NCBI GenBank assembly: GCA_039925965.1
Contig: JBDSXW010000027.1
Span: 1 to 64,000 of the forward strand
DNA from: JAZKFT01 sp039925965
GTDB lineage: Bacteria > Bacteroidota > Bacteroidia > Chitinophagales > Chitinophagaceae
Direction: 5' to 3'
Length of the DNA: 64,000 nucleotides
Within the stretch, counting starts at the first letter, position 1, and the number at the start of each line of letters is the position of its first letter. The notes under the pieces are model-generated. The model ran no database searches, was not told the DNA's origin, and saw nothing but the letters and a program-made list of their open reading frames with translations. Below, piece by piece: positions 26,597 to 35,268 of the stretch. The position numbers and the translations under genes are program-made.

Positions 26597-27223
26597 TCAC
26601 ACCAGGTTATTCTTAAACGCCATAGCCACAGCCGCTGTAACTGAGTGCACCTGTAGCTTCTGATAAATTTTTTTTATATGTGCGTTTACCGTAAAATAGC
26701 TCACAGACATTTTATCAGCTACCATTTTATAACTGTTGCCATCTGCCAGCAGGATAAGTGCTTCCTGCTCTTTGTGGGTAAGGTTATAGTTGATATGTAT
26801 GGGATTCTGGTTAAAATGCTTTATCACCCGTAAGGCCACACTGGGTGTCATGTAAGCACCGCCTTCATGCACTTCGTGGATGCTTTGAATGATCTTATCG
26901 GCACCGGCATTTTTTAAAATATAGCCTTCGGCACCAGCCTGCAAGGCTGCAAATATTTTTTCGTCGTCTTCAAAAACGGTTTGCATAATAATATGGATCG
27001 AGGGGTAGGCCTTTTTTATGATCGCCACGCCTTCGATGCCATTCACGTTGGGCATCTCAATATCCATTAGCACGATATCGGGTGCATAGAGTTCCATTTC
27101 GAACGCCACATTGCTACAGTCTTCGAAACTGGCTACGCATTCGATTTCTTCACTCAGCAACATCAATGCTTCCAGGCTTTTCCGGCGCTGTTCATTGTCG
27201 TCGTAAATTACTAGTCGGATCAT
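26597..27223 (-). CDS. NarL/LuxR family response regulator
   Basis: A 208-residue two-component response regulator: receiver domain (about residues 2-120) with phosphorylatable aspartate 54 in IVLMDIEMP and the conserved lysine in AEGYILKNAGAD, then a LuxR-type helix-turn-helix (about 143-205; LTHKEQEALILLADGNSYKMVADKMSVSYFTV begins this region). It is encoded 44 bases downstream of a HisKA_3 histidine kinase and is its evident partner. Target genes are unknown; the nearby giant surface genes on the same strand are possible but unproven. Confidence 0.93.
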   Translation of the reverse strand: MIRLVIYDDNEQRRKSLEALMLLSEEIECVASFEDCSNVAFEMELYAPDIVLMDIEMPNVNGIEGVAIIKKAYPSIHIIMQTVFEDDEKIFAALQAGAEGYILKNAGADKIIQSIHEVHEGGAYMTPSVALRVIKHFNQNPIHINYNLTHKEQEALILLADGNSYKMVADKMSVSYFTVNAHIKKIYQKLQVHSVTAAVAMAFKNNLV

Positions 27224-27267
27224 ATTGTAAAAGTTGAAATTATTTTGTTGCGTTCCTATGCCTAATA

Positions 27268-28629
27268 TTAGGAACCTTGCGACAGGTGGGGCAGCGGTAC
27301 CATAATTCCAATGGTGGTACCTTCCTCTTTTATGCTGTCGATCATAAGCTGGCCGCCGATGGCTTCTATGCGCTGGCGCATATTTCTAAGGCCATTACCG
27401 TTGTTTATTTTCGTTGTATCAAACCCTATACCATCATCAGTAATTCTGATCATCAGTTGGGTGTCAGTAAGTATGGCCTGCACTTCACAATGGCTGGCCT
27501 GACTGTATTTAGCTATGTTGTTCAGTCCTTCTTTAGTTACCATCATCAGGTTGCGCAGTACACTAATATTGCTTACACGGGTATGGAACCAATCGGGGAT
27601 TTCCACAAAGCAACTGATGTCTTTGGGTGCCAGCAGTTCGTAGCAATGATTCTTTAGCCGGTCTTCAAAACTGGTGTTATAGGCCTTGCCGTTGTTGAGG
27701 GCCCATACAATATCGCCCATATTGCCAATAACATCCCGGGCATTTGTTTTAACCTGTGCCAGCAGTTCCTTGGCCCTCAGGGTATTTTTATCGATCACTT
27801 TTTCTATCACCTCTACATACAGCTGTATGCTGCTAAGCGATGCGCCTACATCGTCGTGCAGATCACTGCTCAATTTTTCTTGAAGGCCATCTAGTTTTTC
27901 CTTAAGCATATTGGTTTGTTGCATCTGTTTTATCAGATACTCCTGGGAGTTAATAATACGCTGCTGTGCTAATTTGCCTTTTATTACAAGCCCGGTATTT
28001 AATAGCAGCAATTCTAATAATATGCCTATTTCAAGCCCCAGGTGAACAATAACTTTTCCATCGCCCATATTGGGCAAAAACAATGCGACTATTGGGCCCA
28101 TAACGCCACCCACCGTGATACACAATGCACCCATTACTAAAAAATTATTGAGGAGGTTTTTTTGCCGCAGTAAGCGGATAATTACCGGCAGCGCCAGTAT
28201 GGTAAGTAGCAAAACCGCAGCAAGGTAGAAGTAAGCTGAAACGAGCTTTGGCAGGTGAATGGGTATCAATATGCATTTAAGTATTATAAAGCCTATAAAA
28301 AAAAGCTCTAGCCTTTTAGCTGCTATATAGACCCTTTGCTGCGTTTCCCGCAACTGCAAAAAATAACTGCCAAACCTTATGTACATTAGAAAAGCAAAAA
28401 TTACCAATGGCTGGTCAAGGTATTCATCGGCCACACCTGTTAAATGCAGGGGCAAAAATTGCAACGATTTATCTAGCCGGAAAATAAAAAATGCCGTGTT
28501 GGCGAGAATATAGGTGATATAATACAAATACTCTCTCCGTAAAAAGATCCGCCACTGTACCAGCATAAACACAGCCTGGTAAAACATGGTGCCAATTAAT
28601 AAAAGGTGTAGCCAGGTTGCTTGTAGCAT
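27268..28629 (-). CDS. Membrane sensor histidine kinase (HisKA_3 type)
   Basis: A 453-residue kinase. The first 215 residues form about seven membrane helices, like the 7TMR-DISM sensor unit but without its usual extracellular N-terminal domain. A short coiled coil (about 220-250) leads to the HisKA_3 phosphoacceptor with histidine 258 in SSDLHDDVGASLSS, and an HATPase domain with N-box, DDGIGFD and NGNGLRNMRQR. Kinases of this type phosphorylate NarL-family regulators, here the one encoded just downstream. The signal is probably sensed within the membrane. It begins 19 bases after the thioredoxin-like gene and belongs to the same minus-strand operon. Confidence 0.9.
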   Translation of the reverse strand: MLQATWLHLLLIGTMFYQAVFMLVQWRIFLRREYLYYITYILANTAFFIFRLDKSLQFLPLHLTGVADEYLDQPLVIFAFLMYIRFGSYFLQLRETQQRVYIAAKRLELFFIGFIILKCILIPIHLPKLVSAYFYLAAVLLLTILALPVIIRLLRQKNLLNNFLVMGALCITVGGVMGPIVALFLPNMGDGKVIVHLGLEIGILLELLLLNTGLVIKGKLAQQRIINSQEYLIKQMQQTNMLKEKLDGLQEKLSSDLHDDVGASLSSIQLYVEVIEKVIDKNTLRAKELLAQVKTNARDVIGNMGDIVWALNNGKAYNTSFEDRLKNHCYELLAPKDISCFVEIPDWFHTRVSNISVLRNLMMVTKEGLNNIAKYSQASHCEVQAILTDTQLMIRITDDGIGFDTTKINNGNGLRNMRQRIEAIGGQLMIDSIKEEGTTIGIMVPLPHLSQGS

Positions 28630-28648
28630 ATATTGGTAAAAGGGTGCG

Positions 28649-29236
28649 TTATTGCATCGCTGCCACCATTTCTCCCAGTTCCTTATCTACAAAAGTGGTT
28701 TTGCCGTACTCTACAATCCGCCCTACTTCTTTGCCATCTTTCATCAGGATACAGGTAGGCACATTCGTAATATTAAATAATTTATGCAGGTTGCCTACCG
28801 TGGTTTTAGCGCGGTCTACCGTTACAAGTGTCAGCCGGTTGTCGGGAAATTTTGCAGCCTCCAGCAGTGATAAATATTTAGGCAATAGCTGGTGGGTGTC
28901 CTCGCACCAGGTGCCACCAAAGATGATCAGGCTGATCTGGTCAGCCTTGGCTGCAATGGCAGCAACCGCAGCAGCGTTGGGTTTGGTAAGTTTTATATTT
29001 TCGGCGTACCAGGTAAAAGCCGGATCCTGGGTGATCTGTTCTTTTGATACAATGCCCCGAAGCATCTTGCTGCTGTCGCGGTCTGCCATCACTTCAAACA
29101 TTTTCAGCGGCGGCACTCCGACTGCGTTTTTTGATGGACTACAGGAAAACAATAGACTATTTGCGATGATCAACACTAAAAACGTGGCAGGAAAACTACA
29201 ATTGGCAATACGCAGTTTGCAATAAGATCGACTCAT
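28649..29236 (-). CDS. Thioredoxin-fold lipoprotein with a single active-site cysteine
   Basis: A 195-residue protein with a signal sequence and lipobox (LLFSC, cysteine 32), so probably a lipid-anchored envelope protein. The thioredoxin fold is visible in LIIFGGTWCEDT, VTVDRAKTTVGNLHKLFNI, the cis-proline motif VPTCI and a final helix. The usual CxxC is replaced by CEDT: the second cysteine is missing, which excludes normal dithiol reductase chemistry but allows binding or glutathione/mixed-disulfide roles. The start overlaps the stop of the MerR gene as ATGA, a sign of translational coupling. The first 15 residues are encoded by heptamer-like DNA and may not all be native. Confidence 0.8.
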   Translation of the reverse strand: MSRSYCKLRIANCSFPATFLVLIIANSLLFSCSPSKNAVGVPPLKMFEVMADRDSSKMLRGIVSKEQITQDPAFTWYAENIKLTKPNAAAVAAIAAKADQISLIIFGGTWCEDTHQLLPKYLSLLEAAKFPDNRLTLVTVDRAKTTVGNLHKLFNITNVPTCILMKDGKEVGRIVEYGKTTFVDKELGEMVAAMQ

Positions 29237-29958
29237 AGGTTGGCTTTAAGTTCAGTAAGAAAGGAACGTAATTTTTTTAATGACTGGATGGCGGCGAAAG
29301 TATCCGCCGCCTTTTCTTTGTGTTGATTGATGAACGACTTGGCGCCCTCGATGGTAAATTTACGGGAGCGGATCAGGTAGTAAATAAGTTCAATATTTTT
29401 AATATCGATCGGGCGGAAATAGCGGTCGCCCTTTTTATTCTTTTTAGGCTTGAGGATATCGAACTCATTTTCCCAGTGCCTTAACATGGACTGGTTTATA
29501 TGAAACATTTCCGATACTGCCCCCATGGTATAGTATTGCTTTTGAAACAATTCTTCGTCCGGCGGAATTTTCATCGGCGCCGAAAAAGATTCGATACCAT
29601 GCTCGCCGGTTTTAGGCTTGCCGCCTTTCTGATAATCGTCGTCGTTTCTTTCCACCGGTGTGGTGAGGTCGAATTCCTTTTTCAGTTTGGCTTTGATGCG
29701 ATCGATCAGGGCGGCACTGTCGTTGGCAGCCGTTCGTTTTTCTTCCTCCGGGCGCTTCAGCTGCTTCATTTTCACCTTGATCTGGTCGTTCACCACCATT
29801 TCGGTACCCATCGGGTTGGTCATCACATTCCCCGCCTTTTTCTCCAGCTTTCTTTCAGTCACCTGCTCCACCACATTTTTGGATACCGGCTTTTCCTCCT
29901 TTGCCTTTTCGGGGCTGGGCGGATCGGTAACCGTTGCAAAAATGTCTATCTGCTGCAT
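29233..29958 (-). CDS. MerR family regulator with long N-terminal extension
   Basis: A 241-residue protein whose MerR-type winged helix-turn-helix is at the C-terminal part (about 145-215: YYTMGAVSEMFHINQSMLRHWENEF, split here as YYTMGAVSEMFHIN plus SMLRHWENEF; then DRYFRPIDI). The first 140 residues are charged, rich in K, E and P and look disordered, an inverted order compared with classical MerR proteins, whose DNA-binding domain is N-terminal and effector domain C-terminal. MerR proteins of this layout are widespread in Bacteroidota and mostly uncharacterised. It leads a four-gene operon with the thioredoxin-like, kinase and response regulator genes. A TACTTTTA element lies five bases before the ATG. 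Confidence 0.85.
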   Translation of the reverse strand: MQQIDIFATVTDPPSPEKAKEEKPVSKNVVEQVTERKLEKKAGNVMTNPMGTEMVVNDQIKVKMKQLKRPEEEKRTAANDSAALIDRIKAKLKKEFDLTTPVERNDDDYQKGGKPKTGEHGIESFSAPMKIPPDEELFQKQYYTMGAVSEMFHINQSMLRHWENEFDILKPKKNKKGDRYFRPIDIKNIELIYYLIRSRKFTIEGAKSFINQHKEKAADTFAAIQSLKKLRSFLTELKANL

Positions 29959-29962
29959 GTTG

Positions 29963-29970
29963 TAAAAGTA
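29963..29970 (-). promoter_or_regulatory. Possible -7 element of the MerR operon
   Basis: TACTTTTA on the minus strand lies four bases upstream of the MerR ATG and fits TAnnTTTG in seven of eight positions. No good TTG partner is seen, so confidence is low. Confidence 0.3.
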
Positions 29971-30147
29971 GGGAATGATGAGAATACTCGTCGGCTAAAG
30001 CCCACGGAAATGGATGGAAATGGAAAAGACCCAAAGATCACTGCATGGAATTGAAAAATAACGGGCGGGTTGTGAGGTCGTGATGGCTGAATTCCCCTCG
30101 TTAGGCATCCATTCCCGTTGCCTTCAGCCAACGCAACCGGACTCTTA

Positions 30148-31119
30148 TTAATCAAAACTCTGCGTACTCGTAGCCGCCAGCTTCAACAGCCGGTCAAATT
30201 GTTCGGGCGTAATATCATTATAGAAATAATAGATGGGGTCTACCGGCGTTCCGTTTTTATGCACTTCGTAGTGGCAGTGAGGGCCCGTGCTTTTACCGGT
30301 GCTGCCTACCCAGCCGATCATTTCACCGCGCTTTACTTTTTGCCCGGCATGGGCTTTTATGCGTACCATATGTCCATACAAGGTTTCGTAGCCGTACCCG
30401 TGATCAATCACTACGTGGTTGCCAAAACCGGTACTTCCGATGTCGGCACTTTCAACTGTGCCGTCGGCAGTGGCGTAGATCGGGGTGCCCTGCGGGGCCG
30501 TAAAATCGAGGCCACTATGCATTTTTGTGACTTTATAAATGGGGTCGGTACGATAGCCAAACCCACTTGCGATACGCGTAAGATCCTTGTTGCTTACCGG
30601 TTGTATCGCAGGGATAGCAGCAAGTAGCAGCGCCTTATTGGCCACCATTTTTTCTATGTCATCAAAGGATTTGGTTTGATTATCCAACCGGTTATATAGC
30701 GTTTGCATGCTGGTTGAAATACTTTGCACCAGTTGGTTCTCGTTCATCCGGCTCACTTTGGTAAGCTCGGCAATGCGTTCTACTCCTTTTACCCGGGCGC
30801 TATCAGGCAAAGGTGCTGCTTCAAAAATGTTACGATACACGGTGTTGTCGTGTTTCTCTACTGCGTCCAGCCGCTGGTCTATTTCTACGAGTTGCTGCTG
30901 TAAAATTTTTAGTTGGTAATTGAGTTGGGTGTTCTCGTCCTTTAGGTTGCGTTCGCTGTTACTGGGAAAATACCGCTGGCCTATCAACACGATGATCACC
31001 GAACTCACCAGCGCCGCCGCTATAAACCCAAATACCCGCAACAGCTTGACCCGTAGCGGCGTCTCCAGCTTTTCGTAGCGGAGTGTATGGGTGTTATAGA
31101 AGTATTTTACTTTCTTCAA
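30148..31119 (-). CDS. M23 family metallopeptidase (LytM-like cell-wall hydrolase)
   Basis: A 323-residue murein-hydrolase-type protein. One membrane segment (about residues 32-50) anchors it; a coiled coil (about 60-95) follows, and the C-terminal M23 domain (about 185-300) has the zinc motif HSGLDFTAPQGTPIYA (HxxxD), GFGNHVVIDHGYGYETLYGHM and HCHYEVHKNG (HxH). All zinc ligands are present, so it should be an active endopeptidase acting on peptidoglycan cross-bridges in the periplasm. It is separated from the MerR operon by 189 bases and probably has its own promoter. Confidence 0.92.
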   Translation of the reverse strand: MKKVKYFYNTHTLRYEKLETPLRVKLLRVFGFIAAALVSSVIIVLIGQRYFPSNSERNLKDENTQLNYQLKILQQQLVEIDQRLDAVEKHDNTVYRNIFEAAPLPDSARVKGVERIAELTKVSRMNENQLVQSISTSMQTLYNRLDNQTKSFDDIEKMVANKALLLAAIPAIQPVSNKDLTRIASGFGYRTDPIYKVTKMHSGLDFTAPQGTPIYATADGTVESADIGSTGFGNHVVIDHGYGYETLYGHMVRIKAHAGQKVKRGEMIGWVGSTGKSTGPHCHYEVHKNGTPVDPIYYFYNDITPEQFDRLLKLAATSTQSFD

Positions 31120-31187
31120 AAGAAGGTTTTATCAAAGGATGGCAGATCAGGATATTGCAGTGTGCTAAAAGTGGTTGGTTCTTCTTT

Positions 31188-31571
31188 TTACCAAACAAGG
31201 TTTATTCCATAGGCTTCAAACTGTCCGTCTTTTGAAATAAGGGACAAGTTGTTATTGATACTTTGGCTGATGATGATTCTGTCGAAAGGATCTTTGTGAT
31301 GAAAAGGCAAATGCAAAAGTTGAGCAGTATCGTTGAAAGAGATAGGTAACGTATTAAAATCATTATCATGCAGTTGTTGCTACACCGCTAAAAAAGGCGT
31401 TTTTAAATCGAGTTTTCCAAGACTTACTTTGATAGCTATTTCCCATAGGCTGGCTATGCTCACATAATTGACAGCCCCTTCTTGCTCAATGGCGCTCCTG
31501 GCTTTTTCAGAAAGTTGTGTGTCTCCATTAATAAACCAGATTAAGGCATGCGTATCAAGCAGGTTTCTCAT
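31188..31571 (-). pseudogene. PIN-domain VapC-type toxin gene interrupted by an amber stop
   Basis: The frame starts MRNLLDTHALIWFINGD, with the first PIN acidic residue, and continues SLWEIAIKVSLGKLDL with the second. A TAG at 31380-31382 ends it after 63 residues, but the same frame then runs on without other stops for 63 more codons (LPISFNDTAQLLHLPFHHKDPFDRII begins near the motif, shown here only in part: HHKDPFDRII) to a TAA at 31188. This second half carries the third catalytic aspartate (DPFDR). One point mutation therefore inactivated a 127-residue VapC. PIN toxins are RNases paired with an antitoxin; the antitoxin gene upstream overlaps by four bases and is intact. Confidence 0.85.
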
Positions 31572-31786
31572 TTTTCCATATATTCTTTAAAGGCATCCAG
31601 TGGTTCATCAAAGCCTTTGTGCATTATAAACATGCCTTTCCCGCTTCCAAATTTTGGCTTGGGTTCTATTTCTGTCTTTTGTTCCCTGGTAGCTTTTGAA
31701 ATAAGAAAATCAATAAAATCCAACACCTCCGACTTCATATGCTCCGGTAATACTTCTAACCTGTTAACAAAAATTGCATTATCCAT
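31568..31786 (-). CDS. VapB/DUF2281-like antitoxin
   Basis: A 72-residue protein with a helical N-terminal part (VLPEHMKSEVLDFIDFLISKA), typical of DUF2281-type antitoxins, and a C-terminal segment with GSGKGMF and DAFKEYME, which in such antitoxins contacts the toxin. Its stop overlaps the start of the PIN-domain gene by four bases, the usual antitoxin-first arrangement. The toxin partner carries a nonsense mutation, so the antitoxin may be a relic or act against another PIN toxin. Confidence 0.75.
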   Translation of the reverse strand: MDNAIFVNRLEVLPEHMKSEVLDFIDFLISKATREQKTEIEPKPKFGSGKGMFIMHKGFDEPLDAFKEYMEK

Positions 31787-31915
31787 TGTAAAGTTTTCTG
31801 TCTTTCAAATGTAACAAAAGTTACCCGTGATCATTTTCTGCTTTCCGGCTATACCCGTCCCACCGCCTTGGTTCGCGTCCTCACGGACCAACAGCAGGAA
31901 CCAACAGAGAATCTT

Positions 31916-31923
31916 TACATTTG
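31916..31923 (+). promoter_or_regulatory. Promoter -7 element of alaS
   Basis: TACATTTG matches the Bacteroidota TAnnTTTG consensus exactly and lies 78 bases before ATG 32002. It argues that the start codon is 32002, because an upstream in-frame TTG at 31921 would lie inside the promoter. Confidence 0.55.
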
Positions 31924-32001
31924 CCCTCGCTTAAAAATCGGGCCGTCAAATATAGCTGCCTTTTTTTCGCAATCATAATTTTAGAAACACGTTTCCATAG
32001 C

Positions 32002-34611
32002 ATGATCACTTCAGCCGAAATACGTCAGACCTTCCTCGACTTTTTTAAATCAAAAGGCCATACCATCGTGCCCAGCGCACCCATCGTGATTAAGAACGAT
32101 CCGACCCTGCTGTTCACCAACGCCGGTATGAACCAGTTCAAGGATTATTTCCTGGGCAATAAACCAGCGCCATGGCCACGTGCAGCCGATACGCAAAAAT
32201 GCCTGCGGGTAAGCGGCAAACACAACGACCTGGAAGAAGTGGGCGTAGACACCTACCACCATACCATGTTCGAGATGCTGGGCAACTGGAGCTTTGGTGA
32301 CTATTTTAAAACCGATGCTATCGCCTGGAGCTGGGAATTGCTGACGGAAGTGTTTGGCATTTCTAAAGACCGGCTCTATGTAACCATCTTCGAAGGCGAT
32401 GCTAAAGAGGACCTGGCAAAAGACGAAGAAGCCTTTACTGAATGGAAAAAATGGATTGCCGAAGACCGCATTCTGCTGGGTAATAAAAAAGACAATTTCT
32501 GGGAAATGGGCGACACCGGCCCCTGCGGTCCCTGTAGCGAAATACATGTGGATTGCCGAACGGATGCTGAGCGCCAGTTGGTAGATGGAAGCACATTGGT
32601 TAACAATGACCATCCACAGGTAATCGAGATCTGGAACAATGTGTTTATGCAGTTTAACCGCCTGAAAGATGGTAGCCTTCAACCCTTACCTGCGCAGCAC
32701 GTGGACACGGGTATGGGCTTTGAAAGACTGGTTAGAGTTATCCAGGGCAAAACGAGCAACTACGATACCGATGTATTCACCGGCACTATTTCCGAAGTAG
32801 AAAAACTAAGCGGCAAAACATACGATTACAGTAATAGCAAGCAAGCGGTTGCTTTTCGCGTGATCGCCGACCATATCAGGGCTATCTGCTTTTGTATTGC
32901 TGATGGACAATTGCCATCCAATACCGGCGCAGGTTATGTCATCCGCCGCATCCTCCGCCGGGCGGTTCGGTATGCCTATTCGTATTTAGATTCAAAGGAT
33001 GCGATACTTTGTAAACTGGTACCGACTCTTGCAAGCCAATTCAGTCATGTATTCTCCGAACTACAACACCAATCCGACTTTGTGGGAAAAGTGATAAAAG
33101 AAGAAGAAGAATCTTTTTTACGCACCTTGGACAAAGGGCTAAAACGCATGGATGAAGCTTTGGCGAATGCTAAAGAAAGTGTTATTGATGGGGAGGAAGC
33201 GTTTAAAATGTACGATACCTATGGCTTTCCCATTGACTTAACCCGGTTAATCGCAAGCGAAAAAAATCTGAAAGTAGACGAAGCAGGATTTGAAAAATTC
33301 ATGAAACTGCAAAAGGAAACTGCTACCGCTGCAACAAAGATCGATGCCGGAGACTGGGTCGTTTTTGACGAAGATGCCATGAACCTGTTTGTTGGTTACG
33401 ATAGTACAGAAACCCAAACCAAACTTGTGAAGTTCCGCAAGGTCATCGCCAAGGGCCAGGAAGGCTACCAACTGGTTTTGGAGACCACGCCTTTCTATGC
33501 CGAAAGCGGCGGCCAGGTTGGCGATACCGGGAAGTTGATCTTTGGTGATGAAGAACTGATCATCACTAACACCAAAAAAGATAATGATCTCATTATTCAT
33601 TTCACAGAGAAATTGCCGGGTAATCCGGAAGGCAAAGTATTCGCTAAAGTGGACCTGGGTAAAAGACAATTTACCTCGGTGCACCATAGCGCCACGCACC
33701 TGCTGCACGCTGCCCTTCGAAGCGTGTTGGGTACCCACGTGGCGCAAAAAGGTAGCTTGGTTAACGCTGAACACCTGCGTTTCGACTTCAGTCATTTTGC
33801 CAAAGTGAGCGAGGAAGAAATAGTGGCCATTGAGAAAATGGTCAATGAAAAAATACGTCAGAATATACCTGTTATCATCAATGAGCTACCCAAGGAGGAA
33901 GCGCTGAAACTCGGTGCCATGGCTTTGTTTGGTGAAAAATATGGCGATATGGTACGGGTTGTAGTCATGGATCCCAGCTATAGTGTTGAGCTTTGCGGCG
34001 GTACCCATGTGGGAACTACCGGCGAATTAGGGCTATTCAAAATCAAACACGAAACTGCTGTGGCAGCAGGCGTACGTCGCATAGAAGCAGTAGCCGGGCA
34101 TGCCGCAGAATTATATGTAAATGCTCAGCTATACGAACTACATGCCGCCAAACTTTTGCTCAAAAATCCGAAGGAATTTGCCAAAAGCATCGAACAGTTA
34201 CAGCAGGAAAACAATGATCTTAAAAAACAATTTGAGCGCCTCGAAGCCAGGCAACTGGTAGGTATCCGCAAAGAGCTGCTGGGGAAAATATTCATCTCCA
34301 ATGGTGCCGCGTTTATCGGTGATATTATAGAAGTAAGTAATGCTGATGCCCTGAAGAAAATCTGTACTGATCTCAAAAACGAACTCACCGCGCCTTATGC
34401 CGTAGTGCTCTGTGCCAATATCGGTGGCAAGGCCAGCGTAGCCGTGATGTATGATGAAGCCAGTACCCTCGACGCCGGCAAAACCATTAAGGAACATATT
34501 GCCCCGCTGATCAAAGGCGGCGGTGGCGGCAGCAAATCTTTAGCCACAGCTGGCGGCCAGGATACCAGCAACCTGGAAGCAGTTATTGAAAAGGTGAAGG
34601 GGTTATTATAG
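32002..34611 (+). CDS. alaS: Alanine--tRNA ligase
   Basis: Class II aminoacyl-tRNA synthetase charging tRNA(Ala). From ATG 32002 it has 869 residues, normal for AlaRS. The N-terminal catalytic core opens with TSAEIRQTFLDFFKSKGH and has HTIVPSAPIV, NAGMNQFKDYFLG, QKCLRVSGKHNDLEEVG and EMLGNWSFGDYFK; the editing domain has the zinc motif HHSATHLLHAALR and CGGTHV; the C-terminal region contains a coiled coil (LQQENNDLKKQFERLEAR) and the glycine-rich GGGGGSKSLATAGG of the C-Ala domain. Essential and apparently intact, transcribed alone. Confidence 0.97.
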   Translation: MITSAEIRQTFLDFFKSKGHTIVPSAPIVIKNDPTLLFTNAGMNQFKDYFLGNKPAPWPRAADTQKCLRVSGKHNDLEEVGVDTYHHTMFEMLGNWSFGDYFKTDAIAWSWELLTEVFGISKDRLYVTIFEGDAKEDLAKDEEAFTEWKKWIAEDRILLGNKKDNFWEMGDTGPCGPCSEIHVDCRTDAERQLVDGSTLVNNDHPQVIEIWNNVFMQFNRLKDGSLQPLPAQHVDTGMGFERLVRVIQGKTSNYDTDVFTGTISEVEKLSGKTYDYSNSKQAVAFRVIADHIRAICFCIADGQLPSNTGAGYVIRRILRRAVRYAYSYLDSKDAILCKLVPTLASQFSHVFSELQHQSDFVGKVIKEEEESFLRTLDKGLKRMDEALANAKESVIDGEEAFKMYDTYGFPIDLTRLIASEKNLKVDEAGFEKFMKLQKETATAATKIDAGDWVVFDEDAMNLFVGYDSTETQTKLVKFRKVIAKGQEGYQLVLETTPFYAESGGQVGDTGKLIFGDEELIITNTKKDNDLIIHFTEKLPGNPEGKVFAKVDLGKRQFTSVHHSATHLLHAALRSVLGTHVAQKGSLVNAEHLRFDFSHFAKVSEEEIVAIEKMVNEKIRQNIPVIINELPKEEALKLGAMALFGEKYGDMVRVVVMDPSYSVELCGGTHVGTTGELGLFKIKHETAVAAGVRRIEAVAGHAAELYVNAQLYELHAAKLLLKNPKEFAKSIEQLQQENNDLKKQFERLEARQLVGIRKELLGKIFISNGAAFIGDIIEVSNADALKKICTDLKNELTAPYAVVLCANIGGKASVAVMYDEASTLDAGKTIKEHIAPLIKGGGGGSKSLATAGGQDTSNLEAVIEKVKGLL

Positions 34612-35268
34612 AGCAAGAACAATCTTGTTAGCAATTCGTGTTTTGCGGGCTAAAAATTATTGATTTGGCCTCGTGAATGACTCGTGGTGGACGATGCCCC
34701 GGAGTAAATTGTAAGGTATCGTTTTAATTGCAATACGAATGGCTAAGACTGTTTGTATCCGGCCTGAAAGGCCACAACAAATTAGCCCGGGGCATCGCCC
34801 TGGGAAATAAAAATCATAACATCAATCCCTGCCCTGAAGGGGCGGAACCAAAAGCCAAATCAATCAGGACAAAAATTCCATCAAGGTTTATTGAACTCCT
34901 TTGTAAATGATTCTTGTTTTGCCCATACAGGGTGCCTGCAATACAAATGGTGATAAACGTATGGCTTTGCTATACGCTAATTTGCTCTGTCCCTTCAGGA
35001 CGGTTGAAACAATGATGTTCAAAAATGTAAAGCGATCATCTACAAAAAACAGTGCAGGATTTATTGTGCAACAGGCAACGTAATCCCTGTGCTTACCAAT
35101 ACCGTACCGCCGCGTTTTTCGGTAGAACTTTTAGTCGTTTGGTAAGAGCGAATCACTACGTGATACTCAAATGACGGGAAATGAATGCTGGTATTTTTTT
35201 GCTATTCTTGCTATCCAATGAATGGCGGTGCTTTTGGTTCTTCCTTATTCCATATAAAAACTCCATCT
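34612..35268. other. Intergenic stretch with palindromic repeats
   Basis: This 657-base gap between alaS and the fucosidase gene holds no credible gene. It contains a series of short hairpins (34761-35001) described separately. The short open frame at 34728-34910 is generated by the repeats. Confidence 0.6.
34761..35001. repeat. Cluster of CCTGAAGG-type hairpins
   Basis: Three hairpins follow each other: GGCCT/AGGCC with GAA loop (34761-34773), CCCGGGGC/GCCCTGGG with ATC loop (34786-34804) and GCCCT/GGGGC with GAA loop (34831-34843). Further on, CGTAT/ATACG (34958-34976) and GTCC/GGAC around CTTCA (34989-35001) mirror the first type. The CCTGAAAGG / CCTGAAGGG / CCCTTCAGG theme in both directions is typical of dispersed intergenic repeats. 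Confidence 0.6.

Noticed and set aside
28617..29225. 202-codon antisense frame over the thioredoxin-like gene
   Set aside because: The minus-strand gene has lipobox, thioredoxin fold and operon coupling; the plus frame is a shadow.
32050..32682. 210-codon frame antisense to alaS
   Set aside because: alaS motifs are continuous here; the opposite frame is low-quality in composition.
34728..34910. 60-codon open frame after alaS
   Set aside because: Its codons are the palindromic repeats themselves (RGIALGNKNH, CPEGAEPKA); no start signal.
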